Source: Isoetes taiwanensis | Taxonomy: Eukaryota > Streptophyta > Lycopodiopsida > Isoetales > Isoetaceae | DNA length: 64,000 nt | Reading direction: 5' to 3' | NCBI GenBank assembly: GCA_021234155.1 | Contig: JAJEKV010000002.1 | Coordinates: 37,385,107-37,449,106 of the forward strand | Part shown: one piece after another, positions 47,831 through 59,364 of the stretch | How the letters are laid out: each line of letters opens with the position of its first letter | Numbering within the stretch: position 1 is the stretch's first letter | Position numbers and translations under genes: made by a program | The notes under the pieces: generated by a model | Databases searched by the model: none | What the model was told of the DNA's origin: nothing | The model's input: the letters and a program-made list of their open reading frames with translations, nothing else

Positions 47831-48282
47831 AGTCTTCACCACCTGTTGACGAGGAGGCCCACGAGTACATTCACGGTGCGTCTCATATTTTTGCAGCTAT
47901 TGAAACCGGCAATGCTGAAAGTCAGCCTGTTGTTATTTCTGCTATAGGCCAGGTAGACAGTAAACCTTTTGTTATTCTTATGGATATGGGTAGTACCCAT
48001 AATTTTGCTTCTCCCAGAATGGCCCAGGTATTGAAACTTGAGACCTTGAGATCCAGACCGAGGCCAGTGACCTTAGCTAGTGGTAAGATCAGACATACAA
48101 ATGGCCGTCGCATTAACCTCAATATGCAGTTGCCAGGTGCACCAGTTGCATTAGGGGCCGAGCTAATGGATATCGGCAAATATGATCTTATTGTTGGCAT
48201 GGAGTTCTTGGCATCTGCTAAAGCCAATATAGACTGTGAAAAACGGGAAGTGACCTTCAACGCAGCTAATGGAGCCGAGTAA
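47805..48282 (+). pseudogene. Chromovirus protease
   Basis: The frame ends at a TAA/TAG-type stop after NAANGAE. The key segment is FVILMDMGSTHNFASPRMAQ, the active-site loop usually LIDTGSTHNFIS; the Asp is kept but the next residue is Met instead of Thr or Ser. The downstream partner segment is YDLIVGMEFLA (usual YD.ILG.-WL). The domain is nearly complete. It lies in a different frame from the zinc knuckle just upstream, either by decay or by a natural gag-pol frameshift. Confidence 0.8.
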
Positions 48283-49092
48283 CTATTAAAGGTGATCCAT
48301 TAAACCCAATTATGCAGTCCATGTCTATCAGGCAGTTAGATAAGGCTATACGCAAGGATAAGATACTTTGCATTATCAGACTTGCCTCCATTGAGTCGGA
48401 TGCTAAACAGAAGGAAGTAGTGGATGCATTGCCAGAGAACATTGCCAATCTTCTCAGAGAATTTAAGGATCTTTTCCCAGTTGAATCCAGAAAGAGGGGT
48501 GGAATGTGAAATAACTTTGGAACCGGGTACTAAACCTACTAGTAAGGCGCCGTACCGCATGAGTCCTCCCGAGTTGGCTGAGCTTAATAAGCAACTCTAG
48601 GAGCTATTGAACCTAGGCTTCATTCGGCCTAGTGTTTCACCTTTTGGTGCGCCTATTCTCTTTGTTAAGAAGAAGGATGGCTCCATGAGGATGTGCATTG
48701 ACTATAGGCAGCTCAACAAGCATACGATCAAGAATCGCTATGCCTTACCTAGAGCAGATGATCTTATGGACCAATTGCAAGGGGCCAAATACTTCTCAAA
48801 GACTGACTTACGCTCCGGGTATCATCAGATAAGAATTAAAGAGGAAGACATCCATAAATCTGCCTTTCGTACTAGATACGGGCATTATGAATTCACAGTT
48901 ATGCCTTTTGGCTTGACTAACGCGCCCGCTACCGTTATGCGGTTGATGAATGATGTCTTCCGAGAGTACTTGGATGATTTTGTTGTTATTTTCTTTGACG
49001 ACATTCTCATCTACAGTAAAACCCTTGTGGAGCATGAGAAGCATCTTCGGATGGCCTTGCAGAAACTGAGGCGTCACCACAAAGTTCTCTAA
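48283..49092 (+). pseudogene. Chromovirus reverse transcriptase
   Basis: A short linker in other frames precedes an open stretch from 48,607 to 49,092. It shows [20 protein letters not shown], then [50 protein letters not shown] and [13 protein letters not shown]. These are the fingers and palm blocks of gypsy reverse transcriptase, including the catalytic FDD pair (usual YIDD or FIDD). A frameshift at about 49,092 separates it from the thumb and RNase H. Reverse transcriptase copies the element RNA into DNA inside virus-like particles. Confidence 0.93.
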
Positions 49093-50452
49093 GTGTAAGT
49101 TTGCCACACCAAAGGTGGATTATTTGGGCCATGTGATTTCGGCCAAGGGAATTGCTACAGATCCAGCAAAGATAGAGGCAGTCAAGGATTGGCCTATTCC
49201 AGGTAATGTTTCAGAGGTAAGGAGTTTTTTGGGCTTGGCAGGATATTACAAGAAGTTTGTCAAAGATTTTGCCAAGATTGCAGGGCCTCTCACAGACCTT
49301 ACAAAACATGAGAAAGTGAAGGATTGGGTAGAACACTGGAAGACGAAGGTCCAGGTAAGTTTTCAGAAACTTAAGGATGCTTTGACTTCAGCACCAGTCC
49401 TCACATTGCCAGACCCAGAGAAAGATAAGTTAATAGCAACAGATGCCAGTAAAATTGCTACCGGGGGAGTCCTAATGCAGGAAGGGCGGGTTATTGCGTA
49501 TGATTCTAAGAAGATGAATGAAACAGAACAGCGATACCCCACCCATGATCAGGAATTGTTGGCAGTTGTGCGCGCTTTGCGTATATGGAGACACTACCTT
49601 CTTGGTAGGAGATTCCAGCTAGATACGGATCACCAGAGTCTCCGCTATCTTTCTACCCAGCCAAATCTCAATCTCCGTCAGAGAAGATGGATGGAGTTTC
49701 TTGAGGAGTATGATTTTGAGATTATGTATAAGCCAGGTAAGCACAATGTGGTTGCGGATGCTTTGTCACGCCATCCCTTGGTAACCCGAACCCATTGTAA
49801 TGCGATTTCCACGCTCACCAGTGAGTTCGGAAAACAAATAGAGCATACCTTGGCCATGGATCCAGAATTCCGTGAAGTGTGGAACAGTTTGGCCAAGGAG
49901 GCACGGACAGATAAGGAGCATGAGGCTTTCCGCTCTTATAGGAAGGAGGGCAATTTGCTTTATTACAAAGATAAGTTGTGTGTACCCGAGACTTCAGGAG
50001 TACGTAAGCTTATTCTCCATGATACACACAACAGCCCTATAGCTGGACATGCAGGTTTCATGAAGACCTACTTTAAGATTCGCTCCAGCTATTATTGGCC
50101 ACGTATGAAGAAGGATATTGCCAGATACATTAAGCAATGTCAAGTGTGTCAGCAAACCAAGGCCGAGCAATTAAGGATTCCAGGAGAATTGCAACATCTA
50201 GATGTGCCCAACGCCAAATGGGAAGTGATAACCATGGATTTCATTGTGGGCCTTCCACGTACCCTCCGTGGCTATGATGCCTTAATGGTAGTGGTCGACA
50301 AGTTGTCGAAGATCGCTCATTTCTTGCCATGTCGCACCACAGATACAGCCTTGGACACAGCTTTGCTGTTTGCAAAGGAAGTCTTCAGATTACACGGGAT
50401 GCCACGAGTGATAGTATCCGACAGGGATCCCAAGTTTGTAAGTGCATTCTAG
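49093..50452 (+). pseudogene. Chromovirus RT thumb, RNase H and integrase core
   Basis: The frame opened at 49,115 runs 445 codons. In order: [13 protein letters not shown] and [15 protein letters not shown] (RT connection), [16 protein letters not shown] with [18 protein letters not shown] and [11 protein letters not shown] (RNase H), [17 protein letters not shown] plus CQVCQQTK (HHCC zinc domain of integrase), [13 protein letters not shown] (first catalytic Asp) and [10 protein letters not shown] (second). A TAG ends it at 50,450; the integrase continues in the same frame afterwards. The long open frame is the best-preserved part of the element. Confidence 0.93.
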
Positions 50453-51364
50453 AAAGATTTCTTTGCCACCATCCAGACCAAGCTTGCTATGAGTACAGCA
50501 TATCATCCTCAGAAGGATGGACAGACAGAGCGCATCAACCGCAGTATAGAGGATATGTTGTGAAGCTATGTGTGAAGTAAGCAATCTCAGTGGGCTGACT
50601 ATATTTATTTAGTGGAGTTTGCCTATAACAGCATGAAACAGGAGTCTTCTAGAATGTCTCCCTTCATGATAAATTATGGTTATCAATGCCTTACTCCAGA
50701 CACATGGCATAATCCTGTTTCTAAGGTGGAGGTTTCTCAGCAACTCCTCTTGGAAATGCAAGCTTTGGTTGAGGAAGTTCGTGGTTATTTATTGGCTGCA
50801 TGTAGTCGTCAGAAAAGTGTGGCTGATAAGCACAGGACCCCACGAGTATTCCAAGTGGGCGATTCAGTTTGGCTCAAGATTAAGGTTAAGCAAGCCAAGC
50901 TTAAGATTGGTAACTGCAAGAAATTGGCACCCAGATGGGCTGGGCCGTTCAAGATCATTGAACGCGTTGGAGAGCAGGCATATCGGTTAGATTTGCCACC
51001 CCGCTTGAAGATCCACAAGGTCTTTCACGTGAGTCTTCTGAAGCAACACACTCCTGATCCAGAGGAGATATTGGATACACCCACCCTCCTTGAAATGATA
51101 GAAGAGCATCTAGAGATAGTGCCTGAAGCTCTTCTTAATCGGACCTATAAGCAGACCAGAAGGACTCAAATGCTACAATATTTGGTCAAGTGGAAGCACT
51201 TGCCAACTGAGGATGCTACGTGGGTGATGAAGATAGACCTTGAAAAGCACTATCCGGACTTCAATCTCAAGGCCACACTATCAACGATGTCATCAACCCC
51301 GCACCCGGCGGTAAGCTTGGAAGGCTTGATTCGGCAGGGATCATGCAGTAGGCTGTGGGGGTAG
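50453..51364 (+). pseudogene. Chromovirus integrase C-terminal part and chromodomain
   Basis: After three early stops the frame continues with AYHPQKDGQTERINRSIED (third catalytic residue, the Glu in QTER), then from 50,612 an open 250-codon stretch. Blocks are VEFAYNSMKQESSRMSPF, RWAGPFKIIERVGEQAYRLD (GPF/Y module), IHKVFHVSLLKQH, and finally TQMLQYLVKWKHLPTEDATWV, which is a chromodomain. In chromoviruses this domain guides integration to marked chromatin, with H3K9 methylation as a known target for several. The frame ends at TAG 51,362. Confidence 0.9.
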
Positions 51365-51993
51365 ATGCATCGTAAATAAAAGTAGTTACCGATGATGAGA
51401 TCACCTTGGTGTTCTCTAGGACGTGGTGTATTGTCAATGTCGGCATGACCGCGGATTGCTTGGAAAGCATGTAGTTGATAGGCCGCGTTCATCTCGGCTA
51501 TAATGGGAACTTGGCCATTCCTTATGCCGCAATGAATTGCGAACCATAGGCATGATAGGTTCCCTTGTAGATAGGTTTTTCTTTTATTTTCTTATAGGGG
51601 GTGGCCCCTCCAACCATAATTTATTATATGTAAATACTGACGTATTGACATGTGCAGGCCAGTGAGTGGTAGGTGACCTGCCCATGTATAGAGGGTTGCT
51701 GATGGCCCAAGCTTCTGTGCTTTTGTGTTGTTTCATGAATTTTGATGCTAGTTTGATAATGTTTGCTATTGGACTCCGGTCCTTGAAACTTTTATTGTCA
51801 TAATCATATGAAATGCACGTGGGTGCTTAAACAGTTCTATGTTTTAAACTTAATTTCTGTTACCTACAGGAATAAGAAATTATTTTCCTATTTATCTGTG
51901 TAACTATTATAATTTATGCTAGTAAGTTACTACTAAGATATTAATCATTTGTTTTTTTTAACTAACCCCAATGCTGAGGGCAGCATTATTTCT
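51365..51993 (+). other. Non-coding 3' region of the chromovirus
   Basis: No gene. The stretch lies between the integrase stop and the polypurine tract; it is T-rich near 51,700-51,960. Confidence 0.6.
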
Positions 51994-52006
51994 AAGGGGG
52001 GGAGAA
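51994..52006 (+). other. Polypurine tract
   Basis: AAGGGGGGGAGAA directly precedes the 3' LTR start at 52,007. This is the priming site for plus-strand DNA synthesis. Confidence 0.9.
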
Positions 52007-53545
52007 TGTGACATTCCACATAGTTATACGGTGTATGTATAACTATACAACACGTCACGGGCCGAGGATACGCCATCATGGGAGTATGTAGAGTGACCAC
52101 AAGGGATTAATTTAGCTATGCTAAATTAATAAGGGGTTAATTAAAGGTTAACTACCTATAATTAAGGAATAATTATCTAATTAACTTAATTAAGCTAATT
52201 AAATTAGGCTAATTAATTAATCAGGAAGAGGACACCTGGCCAAACTCGATTGGCCAAGAGGGAGATCTATGAATTTGGGGCAGCAAATTGGATCCCAATC
52301 CCAATTTGCCCCAAATCGAATCCAAGAGAGGAGCTGCTGAGCGCCCAGGCTGCTTGAAGATGGAGATCCCACATGACAATGGTTCCAGCCGGAATTCGGG
52401 TTAGTAGATAGATTAGTTTGGTATTTCTAGGGCCAGTGCCTCACCGCTTCTTTGCTTGTCTCGATGATGATTAACCCTTGTTTGATAGAACTGTTTTTCG
52501 ACTATTGATTATGCTCGGATGGATGGATGGATGTATCTTTGGTAGTATCTCTGTTAGTTCTTTTTCGTAGCGTGGATTAAGGGGGTAGAGACCTCTGTAA
52601 CCTATGTTCATTAGTATGCTCCTAGTAGCTCCCATAGTACCCAGTAAATGCGGCCTGTGCACAAGATCCCACTGAGCTGTGGAATCTATGGCATGATTGA
52701 AGCACCAGATAAGGGGCCGTAGTGTTGAAGTGTGGGGTGGGGTCTCGCCTGAGCATAAAAGGCTACGGGGACTCCTTCAGTGAGCTAGGCCTAATAGCCG
52801 GCCAGTGAACTAGGCCGGGTATGGGTCTGACACTCTTTGGGTAGTGGTGTGATCATCCTGTACTTTGAAGATAAAGTTAGGGGAGTAGGTTGGGTACGGA
52901 TGCGGGGGTCGCTGATGCGGCACGTATTCTCTAGCTCACCCATGGAATCACTGCGACTCTGGGAAGGGACACTTCCCTGACCTGCCTCATCGGACTGGGG
53001 AGATGTAACCCGGAGTAGTCCCGAAGGGTGATGCCTTGGGATTGCGTCTACAATGACGCCATAGCTTGATTCAACTCATCTGCAAAGTGTGCACAGGAGG
53101 GGCGGATGGAGTGGACAACCCTAGCCGATGTTCTATGCCAGCCAACGCCATGCCAAGATTCTGTCTGCTGATCTCCTGAGACCTAGCCGTCAGTCGATCC
53201 TCATTGGAGTCTGAGCCGGGGTAGAACCTTGGGTTTGGGGTGTTTTCCTTAGCCTTAGATATATCTTCTCTGTTATCATCAGTTGGATGGATGTGCCACC
53301 CTTCGTGGTGGTTATTTATGATATGATTATGCTGTATGCTAACCTTGTATTCACGCTTCCGCGACATAGGAGTCCCATTGAAGGCGTGGGCCGAATGACA
53401 CCTCCGTGTCCTTCACCCGGGCATCTTTCTATAGATGGTCCGAGTTAGACGGAGGGCCCTGCTCACGGTGAGCTGATTGCCATGGGAGGGGAAAGTCCCC
53501 GTATGTATACGTCCGGAGCGCCGTATATGTTCAGGGATCGTCACA
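52007..53545 (+). repeat. 3' LTR of the chromovirus
   Basis: It begins TGTGACATTCCACATAG and ends GGGATCGTCACA. It is similar over its full length to 40,916-42,533 but has many substitutions and short indels, and is 79 bases shorter. Confidence 0.9.
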
Positions 53546-53595
53546 GTTTCCTCTTAGTTAGGCACAAAAGCATACTCCGAATTCCAATACATTGG
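53546..53595. repeat. Target-site duplication and second copy of the 51-base unit
   Basis: The first five bases (gtttc) repeat the left target-site duplication. The block gtttcctcttagttaggcac...ccaata repeats 40,860-40,905. Similarity of 53,655-53,695 to 40,820-40,858 suggests that the two flanks share further repeated sequence. Confidence 0.7.
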
Positions 53596-54174
53596 TATTC
53601 AACTTCCATTGGTGGACTTAAAGTGAACAACCACATCAAATGCAAAGGTGGATACAATGCACATTGTAACAAGGCATGACCATTCAAATTTAATTAAAAG
53701 AGAAAGAAGGATGCATTTGACTACATCGCTCGAGATGTCTTCTTGAAATTTTCCTTTTATTTATGCATTTGACTACATAGTCGGACATAGTATGCTGACA
53801 TTTGTATTGTTATGGTTATCCATCCGGAAGATTTGTCCACATGGCTATATTTTAGACGTAGATGTTAGATACGCTTGAGGCAATTACAAAGTTTTAGGTA
53901 TATTTCTAATTCCAAGGCAGGTCAAGACGAAATATGCATTAATGACTCTCTTTTAGTATCATATCCAATACAAAACAATGAGATTACCCCACAGTTAATG
54001 CCACATACTCTCATTTCTAAGGTTACACAACTTATACAGCTCAAAATGAAAGTCATAAGAATGGATATTACATCTAGCAGAAGAAATAAGTAGTTACCCA
54101 AATGCAACAACAGATAACATCACCACCTACAAATGCAAGGAATTAAGTTCAATTCCTTAAATAGAACCGTATTT
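53596..54174. other. Probable body of a Helitron-like element, no gene
   Basis: AT-rich, non-coding. It lies 5' of a Helitron-like terminus at 54,175-54,205 and may belong to that element, but no TC-type 5' end was identified. Confidence 0.3.
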
Positions 54175-54206
54175 ATGCCCGGCAACGCCGGGCATCCATT
54201 ACTAGT
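54175..54206 (+). mobile_element. Helitron-like 3' terminus
   Basis: A perfect hairpin ATGCCCGGC-aac-GCCGGGCAT (54,175-54,195) is followed six bases later by CTAG (54,202-54,205) and then T. A GC-rich hairpin shortly before CTRR, with insertion before T, is the signature of Helitron 3' ends. The element is presumably non-autonomous; no Rep/helicase coding is nearby. Confidence 0.6.
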
Positions 54207-55739
54207 ATATATTAAATGGATAAATAACTATGGCCAAAACCACTAATGCGTAACATCTCTGCAAAAATTGAATGTCAGCAACCATCACAAATGGTGCCAA
54301 TAGAATGATGGTGGAACAACCTAAGCTGCTTTATCCCAAAAATGGACCACCTCTAACTATGTAATCAACAAATAAAATTGGACCAACTACTGCAAAACCA
54401 CGAAAATAATGTAATGGACCAATCTACGTCGAGTGAACTATGAAACTATGATACCTGAATGCCTAGACAATGATAACTACAAAGTTACATGAAATAAGCC
54501 TAAACTACCAATCCATAGCAGTGCATATAAGGAAATGTTCTTGAGCAAAGAAAATGCAAGAATAATATGTTGGAGATGGTGGAATGGACTACATCCACAT
54601 ACAAAATCCTAGGAACATCTTACTCACCTGACAACCTATGCTAATGCAATCATCATCTAGATCAAGTGCAATTAGTTCAAAAACGAGGCAACCAAATCGT
54701 GTTGACCAATACAAAACATGATGGAAAACCATCAAGGAACCAAAACAATGCAACGAAGTGCATAAATTGACCTGGCCTAAAGAAAAAAATCAACTTAAAA
54801 AGAATTCAGTCAATTGCTGAACAATGTGGTCGTGCAGTCGGACATGATTCTAATGAATGATGACTCATGATGCTACCACCCAACTAGATCATGGCCTGGA
54901 AATCTCAATGGACCTCTAGGATAACAGGGTATAGGCACCACTATCCCTAAGTCATGGAGAAATAAAAATGAGAAACACTGCAATAACAACCATGGTAAGA
55001 AACCCAAAGTGATGTGATGTACCAATCTTGTCGTCTGAAACTGTGAAGCCACATGATCCAATCTAAGAAATCATCACATAAGAAACCACCACAATAACAA
55101 GGCAGTCCCTTGTTGAATGTGTACTCCTCCAGTGGGTACCGATCCAATCACTATCGACTCAAATCACCTCGCAACTGGACCATGAGCCTGCAATTTTCAA
55201 TGGATTTCTAGGGTGCTGGGGAAATGGCATCACTACGCACAAGAAGCAATGCAATAATTGGCATAAGTGAGGTAAGCAATAGAATGTGTCATGTGGCAAC
55301 TGGAAATAGAGCAAGCATCAGAACTACCAATGGAATATCAACATATAAGAATGAAAAGAATAAAAAAAGGTATACAAGCACACAAGGATAGGAAGAATCA
55401 ATCTGACAAACCAAAAAACGATTAAGAAACTGTACAGGCAACAAAAGGACCAATCTAGAGAAGCAACCATGGCCAACACCTTTTCTGGCCAAGATTCTTG
55501 ACCAGAAAGCAATATGAAATTTGAACCACACAGTATGCTTGGCTTAGGGACAAAAAACATGCCAATCGTCAACAACCTGAAACCATGAAACAATCAGATC
55601 AACCTAAGGAGCGACCCAAGCAAGCATCCTAAGCAACCTATAACTTCAGCCACCACACCGAAAAATGAAAAGGATGGAGCAAGAACAAGGGCTGACCATC
55701 CAGAAAGCTAACAGACGGATCCAGACTATGTTTGATGAA
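54207..55739. other. Non-coding stretch
   Basis: Sequence rich in 'aacca', 'atgca' and 'caacc' words, with no recognisable gene on either strand. Minus-strand open frames near 54,873-55,600 are rich in Phe, Leu and Tyr and are judged to be chance frames. Confidence 0.4.
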
Positions 55740-56362
55740 CCTAACAAGGCATGAAAGCAACGCCTAGATCAACAAAGCATCTAAAAACCTAAGAAAGACT
55801 TCTCTAGCAATCAAGTATGACTCAAAGCAAGATGCACAAGCGAAAAATGCACCTCACAATAAAAATGTTTAACCCCTATTTTGACAACATCCACGAAACA
55901 AGGCCCAAAAAAAAGAACTTATGCAAAAACCTGAAGAAATAAGAAATGATAATGTAAAAACAAGGATAGACCATACGTAAAATCAGGGTGCCCTAAATTC
56001 AGCCCTCTCATCCAATGGCGCCGCGCCACGTGGCAACTATTCTTTTCCTGAATGTTGCCCTGAATTGTAGCCGACATTCTGGATGACATTCTGCATTTCC
56101 ACCTGCTATTCTTCTCTCTAACCGTTGGATGGCCGCCATGTGGCACTGAATCTAGGGCACCCATGATTTCCGCGTTGCAAAAATGGCTCTGGCCTTGATT
56201 CCGGCAGAAGTCAATAGCGGTGCCTCGCGCCGCCGCTGGCGGCACTTCTTCCACGCCGAAATCCAAGGCGTAGAGCCATTCTTGTATACGAAAAGCACAA
56301 AAAGGTATATAGGCTATGTCTTAATGAACTTAGGAAAGCATGACAACAAATCCTAGACTAAC
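55740..56362. repeat. Dispersed repeat, copy 1
   Basis: Blocks of this stretch recur in the same order at 59,870-60,240: 'ctaaaaac.taagaaagact', 'ctcaaagcaaga', 'taacc.ctatt', 'gaaacaag', and finally 'tgtcttaatgaacttaggaa' with 'agcatgacaaca'. The second copy lacks the MITE-like insert at 55,986. The repeat has no recognisable coding capacity. Confidence 0.65.
55986..56162. mobile_element. MITE-like element with GGGTGCCCTA ends
   Basis: The left end GGGTGCCCTAAATTCAG and right end CTGAATCTAGGGCACCC are reverse complements with a single mismatch. Further inner pairing occurs between GCCACGTGGC-type and GCCATGTGGCAC blocks. The 177-base element is GC-richer than its host repeat and absent from copy 2 of that repeat at 59,870-60,240. 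The target duplication is unresolved. Confidence 0.7.
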
Positions 56363-57779
56363 AAGGTGCTACGCACGGAGGGTTGCCCTCCATTTTAATG
56401 AGGGTGAAGTGGTTTAAATCAAACCGTAAAGTCATGTTTTCACAATCAATATCTAAATCTACAAGAAATTTATCGCGATGGCCAAGACCATCGCGAATAT
56501 TTCTTTGTTTCGGCCCAGTGCAAAGGCACTCGTGTATATAATACTTGGTGCAAAAGTTATCGGGTGTTGAAACACAGTGAAAAGAACAAATATGTTTCTA
56601 TCAGGCTGTCTTCACATGCAGGATATATCCTACGGCATGATGATCTACTTCAACAAATCGATCAAAACACTACCTTTCTAAGTGTACATAACATAGGTTT
56701 CGGAGATAGCAAGTAGAGATGTCCAACTGCTATTGCCAATTTTTTGTCAATCTGAAACATTTAAAGATTGAACCTAGTATGAACGTCCATAGTTGAGAAT
56801 GCAACTACATTTTATGGGTGGTTCTAAAGTTGGCAATCATGAGTTGTCGTTTTTGTCATAATAGGAATGTAATGGATGGCTAAATTCGAGTTCCTTCCGC
56901 TAAAGTGGTTCTGACATGCAAAGACTATGTGAAGGGATTGAACCCTTGATCACATGCCTTGGAGCTTGCCCCTTAACCATGCCCCACTACGAAGAAGAGA
57001 GGGATACAAGATAGGTACAAAGGAACAAGGCTAGATAAGAGCCTCCACCAAACAAAAGAAACACATCACACTTTGGGGACTCTTAGCTCCACTAAGCGAA
57101 TCATCATATATAAAGGGATTGAATCTAGGATCACTAGCCTAGAGGCAAGCCCCTAAGCTAAGCACCATAACCACCAAGGCAAGGCAACAAGAAAAAGGAA
57201 AAAAGAGATAAACCAGTCATGGGGGGAACTCGTACCACCACCATGGACAAAGGGGTACAAAAAATTACAATTAAGGTTAACCACCCCACCAAGGGGGGAC
57301 CCAATACCTCACGAGGGATCAAACCACTAACTTGAAGTCCCTGAATGTAGGAATTGATCCCCTTAACCCAACAAGGCAAGAAAGATTTTTAACAACACAG
57401 TAACCACTAGGGAAGGAAATTGAAAAAAACGGCTAGGGGGCTCATACCTCCACCTTGCCAAAAGAATACACGTCAGCAACCCTAAGCTCAAAAACATACT
57501 TCACTTCATATGGAAACCTAACCTTGTTTCAAACGGAAGCCTTACCTTAAAAGGTTATCACCACAATAAACAGTTATGACAAGGGCTTCTTCAACGGGAA
57601 AAAAGGGTAGGTAGACACATGCGGCAATAAGAGTCTTGCCAGATTGTCAGATTGCACCTATCTCTGTCTGACCATACGAAAAACATAACGTGCGACCAGT
57701 TGGCGGCGCGATTATTCGGCAAAAACTAAACCGTTCTATTCCGACGATCCCGGGTAATGATCGATTCGGGCCTTAAGCA
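56363..57779. other. No recognisable gene
   Basis: Near 56,936-57,165 and again near 57,310-57,370 there are related stretches ('gggattgaa', 'gatcac..gcct', 'gcaagcccctaa', 'aaggcaa') that look like decayed copies of one repeat. No coding function. Confidence 0.4.
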
Positions 57780-58600
57780 TTTTTCTTACGCCTTAGCCGG
57801 AAGCGCCATAGCCATGGCGACACTGTGCCCACTGTGCAATCCAAGCCGGCTCCAGCTATGGCGCTGTCTTCCGATTACCCATCCCCTCCATGCAACTGCA
57901 TGTCTTGCATGTCTAAATGCATGCCTTACTTCGCTATAAATCTGCGGCTCCATATCCGCTTGATTTTCCAACGTAGATCATTGACTATGGGCTTACCTGA
58001 AGTTCGGGCGCTTACTCAAAAGGTAGATTTGCTCTTCTATTAGTCTTTTCATATGAAGTGATAAAGACCTTTTCATTTGGTTGTTTACCCAAAGCGCCGG
58101 ATTACCAAGCAAAATATTGCCGATAAAGCCTTTTGTTATGCTTCTTCTCGAGCAATATGCGATGGAGTCGGCGCTCTCAAAAAGGTAGATTCACGCTTCA
58201 AGAACTCTTGTTGCATGGATATCCCCGATGAGACTCTTCTGCTTTTACCCTATATAGGCCTTTATTACTTGCATTTGCCAAGAAAGTCATGTAATGAAGC
58301 GCTTGTTGGTTCCGGCGATTCAAGTTTCTTCGCTATGGCGCTATCTCCAGAATGACATTCCGCTCCATGCATCCGCATTTGTTGGATCTTTGCATATCGT
58401 TCAGCTCTTTGCATGTCTTCATGCATGAACAAAATTTTCCTATAAATCTGAATCTTTGTATCCGGCAAGGTTAAATGACGTAGAGCTCTAGACCTAAGGG
58501 GCGATGGAGTCCGGGCCTTTGCAAATAAGGTATATTTCTCGCTTCTACTCATCTGTTAACCTTCTTGACCGAAGATCTCGACTCCCCTTCTATTATTTAG
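57780..58600. repeat. Diverged tandem duplication, about 480-base period
   Basis: Unit 1 (about 57,857-58,040) and unit 2 (about 58,335-58,550) share 'tatggcgct.tc', 'ctccatgca', 'gcatgtcttgcatg', 'ctataaatct', 'atccg' and a final 'cgggc' with 'aaggta.attt.ctctt'. The motif gatggagtc followed by an 'aaggtagatt' word occurs at 58,160, 58,503 and (partly) 58,850. Open frames in this stretch have no domain. Confidence 0.6.
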
Positions 58601-59324
58601 ATCTTTAGCTATGGGCTTAAAAACTCGCATTAACACGTAAGCTTTGATCATACTTCGTTAGCCTTGTCAAAAGAGTCGCATTTGTAGCCGTAAGGGCGCC
58701 GAAAATCAAGCAGACGGAAATGATCTTTGTAGTCGAGCCTGCAATCTTCCCCTTTTTTCCCCAATATGGCTTTGGAGCTATCCCCGAGATTTGTGTTAAA
58801 CATATCTACTCCCAACATTACTTCTATCCGTGTAATGGGCGATGGAGTCCCACTTTTGTATAGGCACCGTAATACTCAGAAAAATCAAGAGACTTGCCCC
58901 CGATCTTCTCGATGAGAGAAGAGTGGATTAAACTTCGGCAGTCGGAAAACACCGCCTAAGGCATGTCCGAATGCATTATCTCGTACAAGGTTTCTTTGAA
59001 TCAAGGATTATTCCGTTATGTTCACCACTGAAACAAGGGCTTTGTGATTATTACTTTGCTTCTAAATTATCCCTTTCTGATCTGTGTTATTTGCATTTAG
59101 ATATGTTCGAAAAATGCTCTTCCAACTGACGAGCAGTGGATTCCTTTTATAGCTGGAGTGAACATCGATCTTCTCTATGATCTGCGGTGAGATCACCGCA
59201 CTCCACCGCATCTATCTGACCAGAAACCCGTGGCCCCCGCCAAGCCATTTGGCTGGAGCATCCGCCATCCACAAGGAAGGTGACCTGGCATTTACAGCTA
59301 ACAGTGGGTTTTTAGCAGTCACCA
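58601..59324. other. No recognisable gene
   Basis: Mixed-composition sequence with a few words shared with the duplication upstream (gatggagtcccac near 58,850). Nothing else defined. Confidence 0.4.
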
Positions 59325-59364
59325 GCATATTCTAGGTATATTCCAGTATATACCTAGGATATGC
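59325..59364. repeat. Hairpin with 16-base arms
   Basis: GCATATTCTAGGTATA, an 8-base loop, then TATACCTAGGATATGC: the arms pair with one mismatch. A diverged version (attctaggtatatgccagta) occurs at 19,748. It may be the end of a small mobile element. Confidence 0.8.

Larger units (their letters stand above)
40916..53545 (+). mobile_element. Full-length Ty3/gypsy chromovirus with extra pre-gag ORFs
   Basis: The 12.6-kb element has two LTRs (1,618 and 1,539 bases), a primer site after the 5' LTR, a polypurine tract before the 3' LTR and a gtttc duplication around it. The order is LTR, leader, ORF A with histone H3 fold, ORF B, gag, protease, reverse transcriptase, RNase H, integrase, chromodomain, LTR. 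The pol order (integrase last, GPF motif, chromodomain) places it in the chromovirus branch. LTR copies have diverged visibly and most genes carry stops or frameshifts, so it is old and non-autonomous now. A MITE is nested in ORF B. The pre-gag ORFs account for much of its unusual length. Confidence 0.9.
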
